Part shown: in pieces, positions 16,095 through 24,687 of the stretch
How positions within the stretch are numbered: position 1 is the first letter of the stretch
How the letters are laid out: every line of letters starts with the position of its first letter
Source: Sphingomonadales bacterium
GTDB lineage: Bacteria > Bacteroidota > Bacteroidia > Chitinophagales > Chitinophagaceae
Assembly: GCA_016872195.1 (NCBI GenBank)
Contig: VHAT01000016.1
Span: forward strand, 1-50,735
Length of the DNA stretch: 50,735 nt
Direction: 5' to 3'
Notes under the pieces: model-generated
What the model saw: only the letters and a program-made list of their open reading frames with translations
Databases searched by the model: none
Told to the model about the DNA's origin: nothing
Position numbers and translations under genes: made by a program

Positions 16095-17867
16095 TTGGAA
16101 CGCACTAAAACTTTTTTTGATTGGCAATTATTACGGCGTGTATTCAGTTATGCACGGCCCTACCGGTATCCATTTTGGATCTCGGTGATATTGGCCATCT
16201 TACTGGCTATCATCACCCCTGTTCGGCCCATGCTGGTGCAACTTACCGTCAATGAATACATAGTTGGTCAGTTGCCTCGTATGCTTGTCTTGGTCACCTT
16301 GATCCAGGTCGGGATCATTTTCGTTGAAACCTTGATCCGGTTTGGCTTTTCGTACCAGACCGCTTTGCTCGGGCAATCGGTTGTCAGGGATCTACGCATG
16401 GATACGTTCAATAAGATCCTGCGGTTGAACGTAAGACAATATGATAAGACCCCGATCGGTACGCTTACGACCCGAACGATCAATGACATTGAATCGGTCA
16501 ATGATATTTTTGCAGAGGGGTTGGTTCCCATCATTGCCGATCTGCTCTCGATCGGTTGTGTCCTGGGATACATGCTATGGTCCGATTGGCGCTTGACCTT
16601 GATCGCCCTGATTCCCTTTCCGGTCATTATCATCGCTACTTATTTTTTTAAAGAGAGCATCAATCGTTCCTTTCAGGCGGTCCGCAACGCGGTAGCCGAT
16701 CTAAATGCATTTGTGCAAGAGCATATCACCGGAATGAGTGTGGTACAGGCCTTTGCCGCCGAGCAACACGAGTACGAAAAATTCAAAAACATCAACCGTC
16801 ATCATCGCGACGCCAATGTCAAGGCTATTTTCGCCTACTCTGTCTTTTTTCCGGTAGTGGAGATCGTATTGGCGCTCTCGATCGGATTGGTCGTATGGTA
16901 TACTTCTAAAGAGGCTCTGCATTTACAACAAAGCCAGCAGGGTACGGTGATCGCCTTTATTCTTTGCTTGAATTTATTGTTCAGACCCCTTCGGGTTATC
17001 GCCGACAAGTTCAATGTTTTGCAGATGGGTGTCATTGCCAGCGAACGCGTGTTCAAGGTGCTGGACAATCCGGATGTACTTCTCGCGGGCGGGGTAGGGT
17101 CGCATAAGCCCGCAATGGTGCAGGGCAAGATCGAATTTGATCGGGTGGCTTTCGAATATACCCCCGGCACTCCGGTATTACGCGATATTTCATTTAGTGC
17201 TGCGCCCGGCGAAACGCTCGCCATTGTGGGGCATACAGGAAGTGGCAAAAGCACCATCATTAGTTTACTGACCCGGCTCTATGAGGTACAATCAGGTCAG
17301 ATCCGTATCGATGATATTCCGGTAACCGATTATGATGTGGAGGCCCTTCGCTCTCATGTGGGGGTGGTCTTGCAAGATGTATTTCTTTTCTCGGGTTCCG
17401 TGTTGGATAATATCACCTTACGTAATCCAAAGATTACCCGCGCGCAGGTAGAGGAGGTGGCCAAAATGATCGATCTGCATGATTTCATCATGAGTTTACC
17501 GGGGGGCTACGATTTTGATGTGCGTGAGCGGGGGGCTACTTTATCGCTCGGTCAGCGGCAGCTGATCTCCTTTATTCGAGCTTTACTTTATAACCCCTCC
17601 ATCTTGGTGCTCGACGAGGCTACTTCTTCTGTTGATACCGAGTCGGAGCGGCTTATACAACAGGCTATCGACAAACTGATCGCGAACCGGACCGCCGTGG
17701 TGATTGCCCATCGTCTTTCTACCATACGTAAAGCAAACAAAATCATTGTTTTAGAGGATGGAATACTTATCGAGTCGGGCACCCATCAAGAGTTATTGGC
17801 GCAAAAAGGGTACTACGCAAAGCTCTGCGAAATGCAATTTTCCGTTGCCGAAACGGTACAAGGATAA
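16095..17867 (+). CDS. ABC exporter, fused membrane and ATPase domains (MsbA-like)
   Basis: 590 aa half-transporter. The membrane domain (about 1-320) has six segments, and the nucleotide-binding domain has Walker A GHTGSGKST at 379-387, Q-loop VVLQDVFLFSG, signature LSLGQRQ (the canonical second glycine of LSGGQ is Leu), Walker B SILVLDEATSS and the switch IAHRLST. Exporters of this type flip lipids, drugs or peptides and work as dimers. The TTG start at 16095 follows the stop of the secreted-protein gene by 4 nt, so translation is probably coupled. A link between the two products, for instance export or envelope lipid change under phosphate stress, is possible but inferred only from gene order. 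It could equally be a general MsbA-type lipid flippase. Confidence 0.9.
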   Translation: MERTKTFFDWQLLRRVFSYARPYRYPFWISVILAILLAIITPVRPMLVQLTVNEYIVGQLPRMLVLVTLIQVGIIFVETLIRFGFSYQTALLGQSVVRDLRMDTFNKILRLNVRQYDKTPIGTLTTRTINDIESVNDIFAEGLVPIIADLLSIGCVLGYMLWSDWRLTLIALIPFPVIIIATYFFKESINRSFQAVRNAVADLNAFVQEHITGMSVVQAFAAEQHEYEKFKNINRHHRDANVKAIFAYSVFFPVVEIVLALSIGLVVWYTSKEALHLQQSQQGTVIAFILCLNLLFRPLRVIADKFNVLQMGVIASERVFKVLDNPDVLLAGGVGSHKPAMVQGKIEFDRVAFEYTPGTPVLRDISFSAAPGETLAIVGHTGSGKSTIISLLTRLYEVQSGQIRIDDIPVTDYDVEALRSHVGVVLQDVFLFSGSVLDNITLRNPKITRAQVEEVAKMIDLHDFIMSLPGGYDFDVRERGATLSLGQRQLISFIRALLYNPSILVLDEATSSVDTESERLIQQAIDKLIANRTAVVIAHRLSTIRKANKIIVLEDGILIESGTHQELLAQKGYYAKLCEMQFSVAETVQG

Positions 17868-17916
17868 CCCGCGATTATTAGAGCGATTTTCCGGTCATTT
17901 TTAGGGAGGGTACCCT

Positions 17917-17924
17917 TATCTTTG
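17917..17924 (+). promoter_or_regulatory. -7 promoter element of the atp operon
   Basis: TATCTTTG is an exact TAnnTTTG match, 20 nt before the atpB start codon. Confidence 0.6.
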
Positions 17925-17944
17925 CAAAAATTTTCAAGAAGGGT

Positions 17945-19201
17945 ATGCAGCCAAGACGCCTCCAATTTATATTTTCAGTTGTTTTATTGACCTTTTCCCT
18001 TCTTTTTTTAGGGTCTTCTATAGGCGCGCAACAACATCAGGAAGCACAGCATCAAGAAGCACAACATCAAGAAGCTGCGACAACAGATGACACTCCCCAC
18101 GAGACCGATGCTCACCAGACCACCGGACATACCGAGGGAACGCACGACGGGGCTGACCAGCCCAAGAAGTTCAATGCTGCCGAGGTAATTTTTGGCCACG
18201 TACTCGATGGACATGAGTATCACTTTATGGATATCGGGGAGCATCCCGTTACCCTTCCCTTACCGATCATTTTGTATTCTCCCACTCGCGGCACCTGGGA
18301 TGTCTTTATGTCTTCTCGCTTTGATCACGGGCATGCGGCTTATCAAGGTTACATGTTGCTCAATGAGCATTCGATCCATAGTATGGGTCTCGATACATTG
18401 AAAGGTAAAAAGTTTTCGGCTGGAGACATTATCGCTGTCAATGCGCAAGGACAGTATGATGCCAAGGTGCAGTTCTACGATCTTTCCATGACGCGTAATG
18501 TCGTGCAGATGCTATTGGCATTGCTCCTGTTTACAGTTATCATGTTCAGGGTCGCTGGTCGCTACAAGAAAGGGATCGGCGTCACCTCTGCTCCCAAGGG
18601 TTCACAGAGTTTGTTGGAGCCCATCATCACATTTGTTCGAGACGAAGTGGCCAAGCCGAATTTAGGGGCCAGCTATCCTCGTTATCTGCCCTTTTTACTT
18701 ACGGTCTTCTTCTTTATTCTGGTCAACAATATTTTTGGACTTATTCCGGGTTCGGCCAACGTGACCGGTAATATTGCCTTTACGGTAATCTTGGGTCTGC
18801 TCTCGTTCGTAGTGATCCTGATCAGTTCGAACAAGCATTATTGGGGGCATATCTTTAATCCGCCGGGGGTACCTTTTGGTGTGAAACTAATATTGGTGCC
18901 CGTCGAATTTCTGGGAGTTTTTATTAAGCCTTTTGCTCTCATCATTCGTCTGTTTGCCAACATGGTGGCCGGACATATCATCATCATTTGTCTGATCTCC
19001 TTGATCTTTATTTTTGGTGAGCTTAGCCCTTACGCCGGTTGGGGCGCCTCACCGCTGGCCATTGGTTTTACTGTCTTTATTTACATGATCGAAGTACTGG
19101 TTGCCTTTTTGCAAGCCTTCATCTTTACAATGTTGAGTGCCGTATTTATCGGTCAGGCCTTGGAGGGTGCGCATCACGATGAGGCGCACGCACATCATTA
19201 A
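17945..19201 (+). CDS. atpB: ATP synthase Fo subunit a, with long His-rich N-terminal extension
   Basis: 418 aa, against about 270 in E. coli. A signal-like hydrophobic segment (6-28) is followed by about 170 residues rich in His, Asp and Glu before the first true transmembrane helix near residue 190. The core is conserved: the essential arginine lies in KPFALIIRLFANMVAGH and the late helix in VAFLQAFIFTMLSAVFIG. The subunit forms the proton half-channels beside the c-ring. The extension includes three perfect QHQEA repeats (18032-18076), and the protein ends EGAHHDEAHAHH, so both ends are histidine-rich. Long N-terminal extensions are known in Bacteroidota a subunits. First gene of the atpBEFHA operon. 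Confidence 0.95.
   Translation: MQPRRLQFIFSVVLLTFSLLFLGSSIGAQQHQEAQHQEAQHQEAATTDDTPHETDAHQTTGHTEGTHDGADQPKKFNAAEVIFGHVLDGHEYHFMDIGEHPVTLPLPIILYSPTRGTWDVFMSSRFDHGHAAYQGYMLLNEHSIHSMGLDTLKGKKFSAGDIIAVNAQGQYDAKVQFYDLSMTRNVVQMLLALLLFTVIMFRVAGRYKKGIGVTSAPKGSQSLLEPIITFVRDEVAKPNLGASYPRYLPFLLTVFFFILVNNIFGLIPGSANVTGNIAFTVILGLLSFVVILISSNKHYWGHIFNPPGVPFGVKLILVPVEFLGVFIKPFALIIRLFANMVAGHIIIICLISLIFIFGELSPYAGWGASPLAIGFTVFIYMIEVLVAFLQAFIFTMLSAVFIGQALEGAHHDEAHAHH
18032..18076 (+). repeat. 15-bp tandem repeat in atpB, three copies
   Basis: Three in-frame near-identical 15-bp units encode QHQEA three times. Copies differ at wobble positions only (CAG/CAA). It is a site where slippage could change the length of the His-rich extension without breaking the frame. 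Confidence 0.85.
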
Positions 19202-19215
19202 AACGTTTTTTTTAA

Positions 19216-19485
<270 letters not shown>

Positions 19486-19501
19486 TACCCTCCAACCCTA
19501 T

Positions 19502-19540
19502 TACTGCATCTAATGCACAGGGCAGAGGATGCAGTATTTT
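19502..19540 (+). terminator. Stem-loop with T-run between atpE and atpF (possible attenuator)
   Basis: TACTGCATC (19502-19510) pairs perfectly with GATGCAGTA (19528-19536) around a 17-nt loop, followed by TTTT. It lies within the operon, so it would terminate only part of the transcripts or act as an RNA stability or processing element behind atpE. Confidence 0.6.
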
Positions 19541-19566
19541 AAAAGACAAAACGAAATTTTTATACT

Positions 19567-20061
19567 ATGAATCTGTTAACACCCGGTTTTGGATTACTGA
19601 TCTGGACGCTGTTGGCTTTCTTGATCGTTTTCTTTTTGCTGGCCCGTTATGCATGGCCTGCCATCATCAACGGACTTCGTGAACGCGAAAACAGTATTGC
19701 TGATGCTTTGGCTACTGCGCATCGTGTACAAGCGGAGATGGCGCAGATGAAAAGCGAGAACGAAGCCTTACTGGCCAAGGCCCGCGAAGAGCGCGCTCAG
19801 TTATTGAAAGAGGCTCGTGAGACCAAGGACCGTATTATCAACGAGGCCAAGGAACAGGCAAAGACCGAAGCAGCCAAAGTAATGGCCGAATCGAGAGCGG
19901 CCATGGAAGCGCAGAAAATGGCTGTGCTGACCGAGGTGAAAAATCAGGTTGGTAAACTGGTCATTGAAGTCAGTGAAAAGGTGCTCCGCAAAGAATTAGC
20001 CGGTAAAGAGGCCCAAGAGGCGCATATCAAAGGGCTCGTCGATTCCGTAAAATTGAATTAA
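19567..20061 (+). CDS. atpF: ATP synthase Fo subunit b
   Basis: 164 aa, the normal length. One N-terminal membrane helix (about 8-28, with LIWTLLAFLIVFFLLARYAWP) is followed by a long charged coiled coil full of Ala, Glu, Lys and Arg (about 35-150). The subunit forms the peripheral stalk that holds F1 still against the turning c-ring and binds delta at its C-terminal end. It follows the atpE hairpin by 26 nt and precedes atpH by 7 nt. Confidence 0.94.
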   Translation: MNLLTPGFGLLIWTLLAFLIVFFLLARYAWPAIINGLRERENSIADALATAHRVQAEMAQMKSENEALLAKAREERAQLLKEARETKDRIINEAKEQAKTEAAKVMAESRAAMEAQKMAVLTEVKNQVGKLVIEVSEKVLRKELAGKEAQEAHIKGLVDSVKLN

Positions 20062-20068
20062 ACCGATT

Positions 20069-20632
20069 ATGCCCAACCCACGTTTAGCCGCTCGTTATGC
20101 CAAATCGTTGCTCGACCTTTCTATCGAGAAAGACCAGCTTGAGAAGGTGTATGCCGACATGTTGTGGTTGCAAGGGGTTTGCAAAAGCAATCGCGATTTT
20201 GTGAAGTTGCTTCGTAGCCCCATTATCAAAGCGGATACAAAAGAAAAGATCGTTACGGCCGTTACAACCGGACAGGTTAGCGAGCTTACCGCCGCCTTTA
20301 ATCGTCTGCTGATTGTAAAGGCCCGCGAAAGTTATTTGCCCGAGATCATTACTGCCTTCATTACTTCTTACAAAGAGAAAAAAGGGATCAAGACTATTCG
20401 CCTGACTACGGCTGTAGCCGCTAGCCAAGAATTAAAAGCATCCATTGTAGAGCAGGTAAAAAAATCGGCCGGCTTTTCGCTGGTCGAGCTCGAAGAAAAG
20501 GTCGATCCGGCCTTGATAGGAGGTTTTGTGTTGCAGATCGACGATCAACTGGTGGATGCCAGTGTTGCTTACGATCTGCGCGCCATTGCTATGCAGTTCA
20601 ATAACAACGATTTTATATACAAGATCAAATAA
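20069..20632 (+). CDS. atpH: ATP synthase F1 subunit delta
   Basis: 187 aa. The N-terminal six-helix domain begins PRLAARYAKSLLDLSIE, the family pattern 'A-x-x-Y-A-x-x-L', and the C-terminal domain has the conserved VDPALIGGFVLQIDDQLVDASV. Delta joins the top of the alpha3beta3 head to the b-subunit stalk. It lies 7 nt after atpF and 18 nt before atpA. Confidence 0.94.
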   Translation: MPNPRLAARYAKSLLDLSIEKDQLEKVYADMLWLQGVCKSNRDFVKLLRSPIIKADTKEKIVTAVTTGQVSELTAAFNRLLIVKARESYLPEIITAFITSYKEKKGIKTIRLTTAVAASQELKASIVEQVKKSAGFSLVELEEKVDPALIGGFVLQIDDQLVDASVAYDLRAIAMQFNNNDFIYKIK

Positions 20633-20650
20633 CATCGAAAACAAAAGCAT

Positions 20651-22231
20651 ATGCCAGAAATTAAGCCCGATGAAATAAGTGCCATCCTGCGTCAGCAGCT
20701 GAGCAACTTCAATGCCACTGCCGACCTCGAAGAAGTAGGAACCGTGTTACAGATCGGAGACGGTATTGCGCGTGTATATGGACTCGGTAATGTTCGCTAC
20801 GGAGAACTCGTGGAGTTCGAGAACGGCGTGCGTGCCATTGCGCTAAACCTCGAAGAGGACAACGTGGGGGTGGTATTGATGGGAGAGACCGGTGGTATTC
20901 AAGAGGGCGCCAAAGTAAAGCGTACGGGTCAGATCGCTTCTATCAAGGTAGGCGAGGGTATGCTGGGTCGTGTGGTCAATACCTTGGGAGCCCCCATTGA
21001 TGGTAAAGGTCCTTTGACCGGCGAGCTGTACGAGATGCCGCTCGAGCGAAAAGCACCGGGCGTAATCTATCGCGAGCCTGTAAAGGAACCCTTGCAAACC
21101 GGTATCAAAGCCATCGATGCCATGATCCCCATTGGTCGTGGTCAGCGTGAGCTGGTGATCGGTGATCGTCAAACGGGTAAGACCGCTATTTGTATCGATA
21201 CCATCATCAATCAAAAAGAATTTTATAAGGCCGGCAAGCCTGTGTATTGCATCTACGTGGCCATTGGACAAAAGGCCTCTACCATTGCCGGAGTAATGAA
21301 GACCTTGCAGGATAATGGCGCTATGGACTACACTATTATCGTAGCCGCCTCTGCATCCGATCCGGCGCCGTTGCAGTTCTATGCTCCTTTTGCCGGTGCG
21401 GCCATTGGAGAATTTTTCCGCGATACCGGTCGTCCGGCCTTGATCATTTATGATGATCTTTCCAAGCAAGCGGTGGCCTATCGTGAGGTGTCGTTGTTGT
21501 TGCGTCGTCCTCCGGGTCGTGAAGCGTATCCCGGTGACGTATTCTATCTGCATAGCCGTTTATTGGAGCGTGCGGCCAAGGTGATCAATGATGATAAGGT
21601 AGCAAAGAATATGAATGATGTTCCGGACAGTATTCGTCATTTGATCAAAGGAGGCGGATCGCTGACGGCACTTCCCATCATTGAAACGCAAGCCGGTGAC
21701 GTATCGGCCTATATCCCTACCAATGTGATCTCGATCACGGACGGACAGATCTTCCTCGAAACAAACCTGTTCCTTTCTGGTATTCGCCCTGCTATCAACG
21801 TAGGTATCTCCGTAAGTCGTGTGGGAGGTAATGCCCAGATCAAGTCGATGAAGAAAGTAGCGGGTACCCTCAAACTCGATCAGGCCCTTTATCGCGAGCT
21901 AGAAGCCTTCTCTAAATTTGGAGGAGACCTCGATGCCGCTACCAAGAATGTGATCGATAAAGGAGCGCGTAACGTAGAGGTACTTAAGCAAGCGCAGTAT
22001 ACACCCTTTGCGGTAGAGAAGCAGGTTGCCATTATTTATCTAGGGACCAATGGACTACTCAAAGAAGTAGCCGTTAATCGGGTAAAAGAGTTCGAAGAAC
22101 ATTTCTTGATGGAAATGGATAATAAACTTCCCGAGGTATTGGCTGAGTTCAAGAAAGGGAATCTGCCTGAGGAGGGTATCAAGAAAATGGTCGAGTTGGC
22201 CAATGGACTGATCCCCCAGTACAAGAAATAA
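20651..22231 (+). CDS. atpA: ATP synthase F1 subunit alpha
   Basis: 526 aa, the normal length. The N-terminal beta-barrel is followed by the nucleotide-binding domain with P-loop GDRQTGKT at 171-178, the Walker B region [17 protein letters not shown] and the family signature around [15 protein letters not shown], with the arginine finger expected in that segment. Alpha subunits hold the non-catalytic nucleotide sites and supply the arginine finger to beta. It is the last gene of this operon: a strong terminator follows and atpG, atpD and atpC are not in the window. Confidence 0.97.
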   Translation: MPEIKPDEISAILRQQLSNFNATADLEEVGTVLQIGDGIARVYGLGNVRYGELVEFENGVRAIALNLEEDNVGVVLMGETGGIQEGAKVKRTGQIASIKVGEGMLGRVVNTLGAPIDGKGPLTGELYEMPLERKAPGVIYREPVKEPLQTGIKAIDAMIPIGRGQRELVIGDRQTGKTAICIDTIINQKEFYKAGKPVYCIYVAIGQKASTIAGVMKTLQDNGAMDYTIIVAASASDPAPLQFYAPFAGAAIGEFFRDTGRPALIIYDDLSKQAVAYREVSLLLRRPPGREAYPGDVFYLHSRLLERAAKVINDDKVAKNMNDVPDSIRHLIKGGGSLTALPIIETQAGDVSAYIPTNVISITDGQIFLETNLFLSGIRPAINVGISVSRVGGNAQIKSMKKVAGTLKLDQALYRELEAFSKFGGDLDAATKNVIDKGARNVEVLKQAQYTPFAVEKQVAIIYLGTNGLLKEVAVNRVKEFEEHFLMEMDNKLPEVLAEFKKGNLPEEGIKKMVELANGLIPQYKK

Positions 22232-22247
22232 GATTTATCTTTTTAAT

Positions 22248-22284
22248 AACGAAATCCTCTGCCTAGTGCGGAGGATTTTTTCGT
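22248..22284 (+). terminator. Intrinsic terminator after atpA
   Basis: AACGAAATCCTC with GC (22248-22262) pairs with GCGGAGGATT...TCGTT (22269-22285), giving a long stem with a small internal bulge around a short loop, and a T-run on the 3' side. It ends the atpBEFHA transcript. Confidence 0.85.
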
Positions 22285-22327
22285 TTAGCCCCTGAAACTA
22301 ATCGGCTCTCGGATTGTTATTTTTTTT

Positions 22328-23080
22328 ATGGATAGCGTACTTGAAGTTAAGGGTCTTACAAAGCGGTTCGCCGATTTTACGGCGGTCGATGATCTTTCTT
22401 TTTCGGTTCCTGCCGGATCTGTATATGGTTTTTTGGGCCAAAATGGGGCCGGTAAGTCCACGACGATCCGAATGCTGTTAACCCTGATCGAACCTACGGC
22501 GGGAGAGATCTTAATTTTTGGTAAGCCGCTTGCCTCGAACCGAAAGGCTGTTTTGTCGAAACTGGGTGCCATTGTGGAGAAACCCGATCTCTATAAGTAC
22601 CTCAATGGGCTGGAACATCTTCGCATCTTTTCGCGCCTTAGTGGTATTTGTCCGCAAGAGGCCAAGCTAAAAGATCTTTTATCGCTGGTGGGATTAGGGC
22701 AGCGATTAACTAGTCGGGTAGGGACCTATTCGCAAGGAATGCGGCAACGACTGGCCTTGGCATGTGCCCTGGTCAACGATCCGGATCTACTGATCCTCGA
22801 TGAACCAACCAATGGATTAGATCCACAGGGCATAGCTGATATGCGGCAATTGATCTTGCAGCTCAGCAAAGAGCAAGGCAAAACGATCATTGTTTCTTCT
22901 CACTTGCTGAGCGAAATGGAAATGATCGCCGATCAGGTATTGATCATCGATAAGGGTAAAAAGATAGTAGAAGCGAGCATGGAGACCTTGGTGCAGCAAG
23001 CCGCTTCGCTGGAATTGCAGCAGCAACCCCAACGTCGCTTTTTTCTGGAGGCCTATTTTTTATCATTAACCACCGCCTGA
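22328..23080 (+). CDS. ABC transporter ATP-binding protein
   Basis: 250 aa single nucleotide-binding domain. Walker A GQNGAGKST at 37-45, signature YSQGMRQRLALA, Walker B LLILDEPTNGLDP, and the switch histidine in IIVSSHLLSE. The family is the two-component type (NatA, GldA or bacitracin/drug-efflux-like) with a separate permease, which follows with a 1-nt ATGA overlap. It is shorter than many relatives, which carry an extra C-terminal domain of about 50 residues. The GldA role in gliding motility is one option, but nothing here proves it. Confidence 0.92.
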   Translation: MDSVLEVKGLTKRFADFTAVDDLSFSVPAGSVYGFLGQNGAGKSTTIRMLLTLIEPTAGEILIFGKPLASNRKAVLSKLGAIVEKPDLYKYLNGLEHLRIFSRLSGICPQEAKLKDLLSLVGLGQRLTSRVGTYSQGMRQRLALACALVNDPDLLILDEPTNGLDPQGIADMRQLILQLSKEQGKTIIVSSHLLSEMEMIADQVLIIDKGKKIVEASMETLVQQAASLELQQQPQRRFFLEAYFLSLTTA

Positions 23081-23964
23081 TGTTTTTTGACGTACTCCGC
23101 ATAGAATTATTCAAGGTCTTTCGACGTCCCCGCACCTTTATTGCCTTTGGAGCCATCGCCATGATCATCTTATTGATCCAATTTGCTCTCAAGGTCAATG
23201 GTCAAGAGTTTATTCTGTTCTTTACCGATAGTCAAACCGATACCTTCGAGATCCCCTTTGATGGTATCTTGAATGGTTACTTCGTTTGTGTAGCGGTACT
23301 CCATATTATTTTGGTGCATGTTCCCTTACTAGTGGCCTTGATTGCAGGGGATATGATCGCGGGCGAAGCCAATGGCGGTACCCTTCGGATGTTGGCCACC
23401 AAACCAGTTACCCGCTCTCAACTACTGTTGGCCAAGTTTGCAGCGAGTGCGCTGTATGTGATCTTGCTCTTATTATGGATGGCCTTGTTCGCCTTGGTGG
23501 GTAGTCTATTGCTATTTGGATCTAACGATCTGGTCGTCTTCAAAGAAACAGACCTGCATGTGATCAGTCAAGCCGATCTGGTATGGCGTTTTATAGCGGC
23601 TTTCTTTTTTGCCGCATTGGCTTTGATCATGATCGCCGCTCTTTCGATCTTATTATCTGTCTTTGCGGATAATTCATTAGGCCCGATCGTGGCTACGGTT
23701 TGCATTGTTATCATCTTTACCATTTTACAGCAATTGAAAGTGCCTGTATTTCAAGAGACGATCAACCCCTGGTCGTTTACCACCCATATGTTAGGATGGA
23801 AAGGATTTTTTTATGTTGAGAAAACGGCAGAGGGAGTTACCATTCCCGGTTCCGTGGAGAATCCCCTGTCGCTGGTAAAAAGCGGGTTGATCTTGATCGG
23901 ATACACCACTCTTTTTTTACTCGTAGCCATTGGTGTATATAGACGAAAAGATATTTTAAGTTGA
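23080..23964 (+). CDS. ABC transporter permease (ABC-2 type)
   Basis: 294 aa with about six hydrophobic segments: near 25-40, 70-95, 130-155, 180-210, 215-230 and 270-290. The cytosolic segment GDMIAGEANGGTLRMLATKPVTRSQLLLAK is the ABC-2 permease pattern (E-x-x-x-G-T-x-x-x-L-x-x-x-P-x-x-R). It works with the ATPase encoded directly upstream, sharing the ATGA stop/start overlap. The exported substrate is unknown. Confidence 0.88.
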   Translation: MFFDVLRIELFKVFRRPRTFIAFGAIAMIILLIQFALKVNGQEFILFFTDSQTDTFEIPFDGILNGYFVCVAVLHIILVHVPLLVALIAGDMIAGEANGGTLRMLATKPVTRSQLLLAKFAASALYVILLLLWMALFALVGSLLLFGSNDLVVFKETDLHVISQADLVWRFIAAFFFAALALIMIAALSILLSVFADNSLGPIVATVCIVIIFTILQQLKVPVFQETINPWSFTTHMLGWKGFFYVEKTAEGVTIPGSVENPLSLVKSGLILIGYTTLFLLVAIGVYRRKDILS

Positions 23965-23984
23965 TATTAAACTCACTACTGTTC

Positions 23985-24677
23985 ATGAAACACTATTTTC
24001 TTTTTTTGACTTGTGTGCTGTTGCATACCAACTTGCTTCTCGCCAGTGATCCCGAGGCGGTTGCATTGCTCAGTCAGGTAAAAAAGAAATACGATCTGGT
24101 CAATGATTATACCGCCAACGCCCGATTGGTTACCAATGTGATCTTTATCAAAGCGCCTGTATCACAAGTAACGGTCTATTATAAAAAGCCCGATCAATTA
24201 CTGGTCAAGAATCAAAAGGGGATCTCGTTTATTCCCAAGGGCACGGTTCATATTAATATGAATAACGTACTTGGTCTTACCAATTACGAAGCTTTATTGG
24301 CGGGTACTGAATTGGTAGATGGGGTTCTTTGTAAGGTGGTCAAGATCTTTCCCTTATCAGAAGAAGAGTCTATAACGCGAGCCACCTTGTATATCGATCC
24401 GGTTCAATTGTTGATCAGGCGTTCGGTCGTTAGCACCAAGGAGAATGGCACTTATGCTATCAAAATGCAATACGGATCGTATAGTTGGTGTGGTCTTCCT
24501 TCGGTAGTCGATATGGAGTTCAACACCCGTGACTATAAACTACCCAAGGGTACTACGTTGGATTATGATAATGGGGCTAAGAAAGGTCCGGGACTTCCGC
24601 AGAAAGGAAAAGTAACCATTCGATATCAGGAGTATACGCTCAATAAGGGATTGCCGGCCTCATTATTTCTTCAGTAG
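23985..24677 (+). CDS. LolA-like outer-membrane lipoprotein-sorting family protein
   Basis: 230 aa with a signal peptide (residues 1-20, ending LLLAS). The mature part resembles the LolA/LolB half-barrel family: LSQVKKKYDLVNDYTANARL, then VTVYYKKPDQLLVKNQKGI, and YIDPVQLLIRRSVV. LolA-type proteins carry lipids or lipoproteins across the periplasm; Bacteroidota hold several divergent copies, many of unknown cargo. A longer frame begins at a TTG overlapping the permease stop, but the ATG at 23985 gives a clean signal peptide and is preferred. It is probably cotranscribed with the ABC transporter genes. It faces pdxA end to end (10 nt). Confidence 0.75.
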   Translation: MKHYFLFLTCVLLHTNLLLASDPEAVALLSQVKKKYDLVNDYTANARLVTNVIFIKAPVSQVTVYYKKPDQLLVKNQKGISFIPKGTVHINMNNVLGLTNYEALLAGTELVDGVLCKVVKIFPLSEEESITRATLYIDPVQLLIRRSVVSTKENGTYAIKMQYGSYSWCGLPSVVDMEFNTRDYKLPKGTTLDYDNGAKKGPGLPQKGKVTIRYQEYTLNKGLPASLFLQ

Positions 24678-24687
24678 GTACGCTCAT

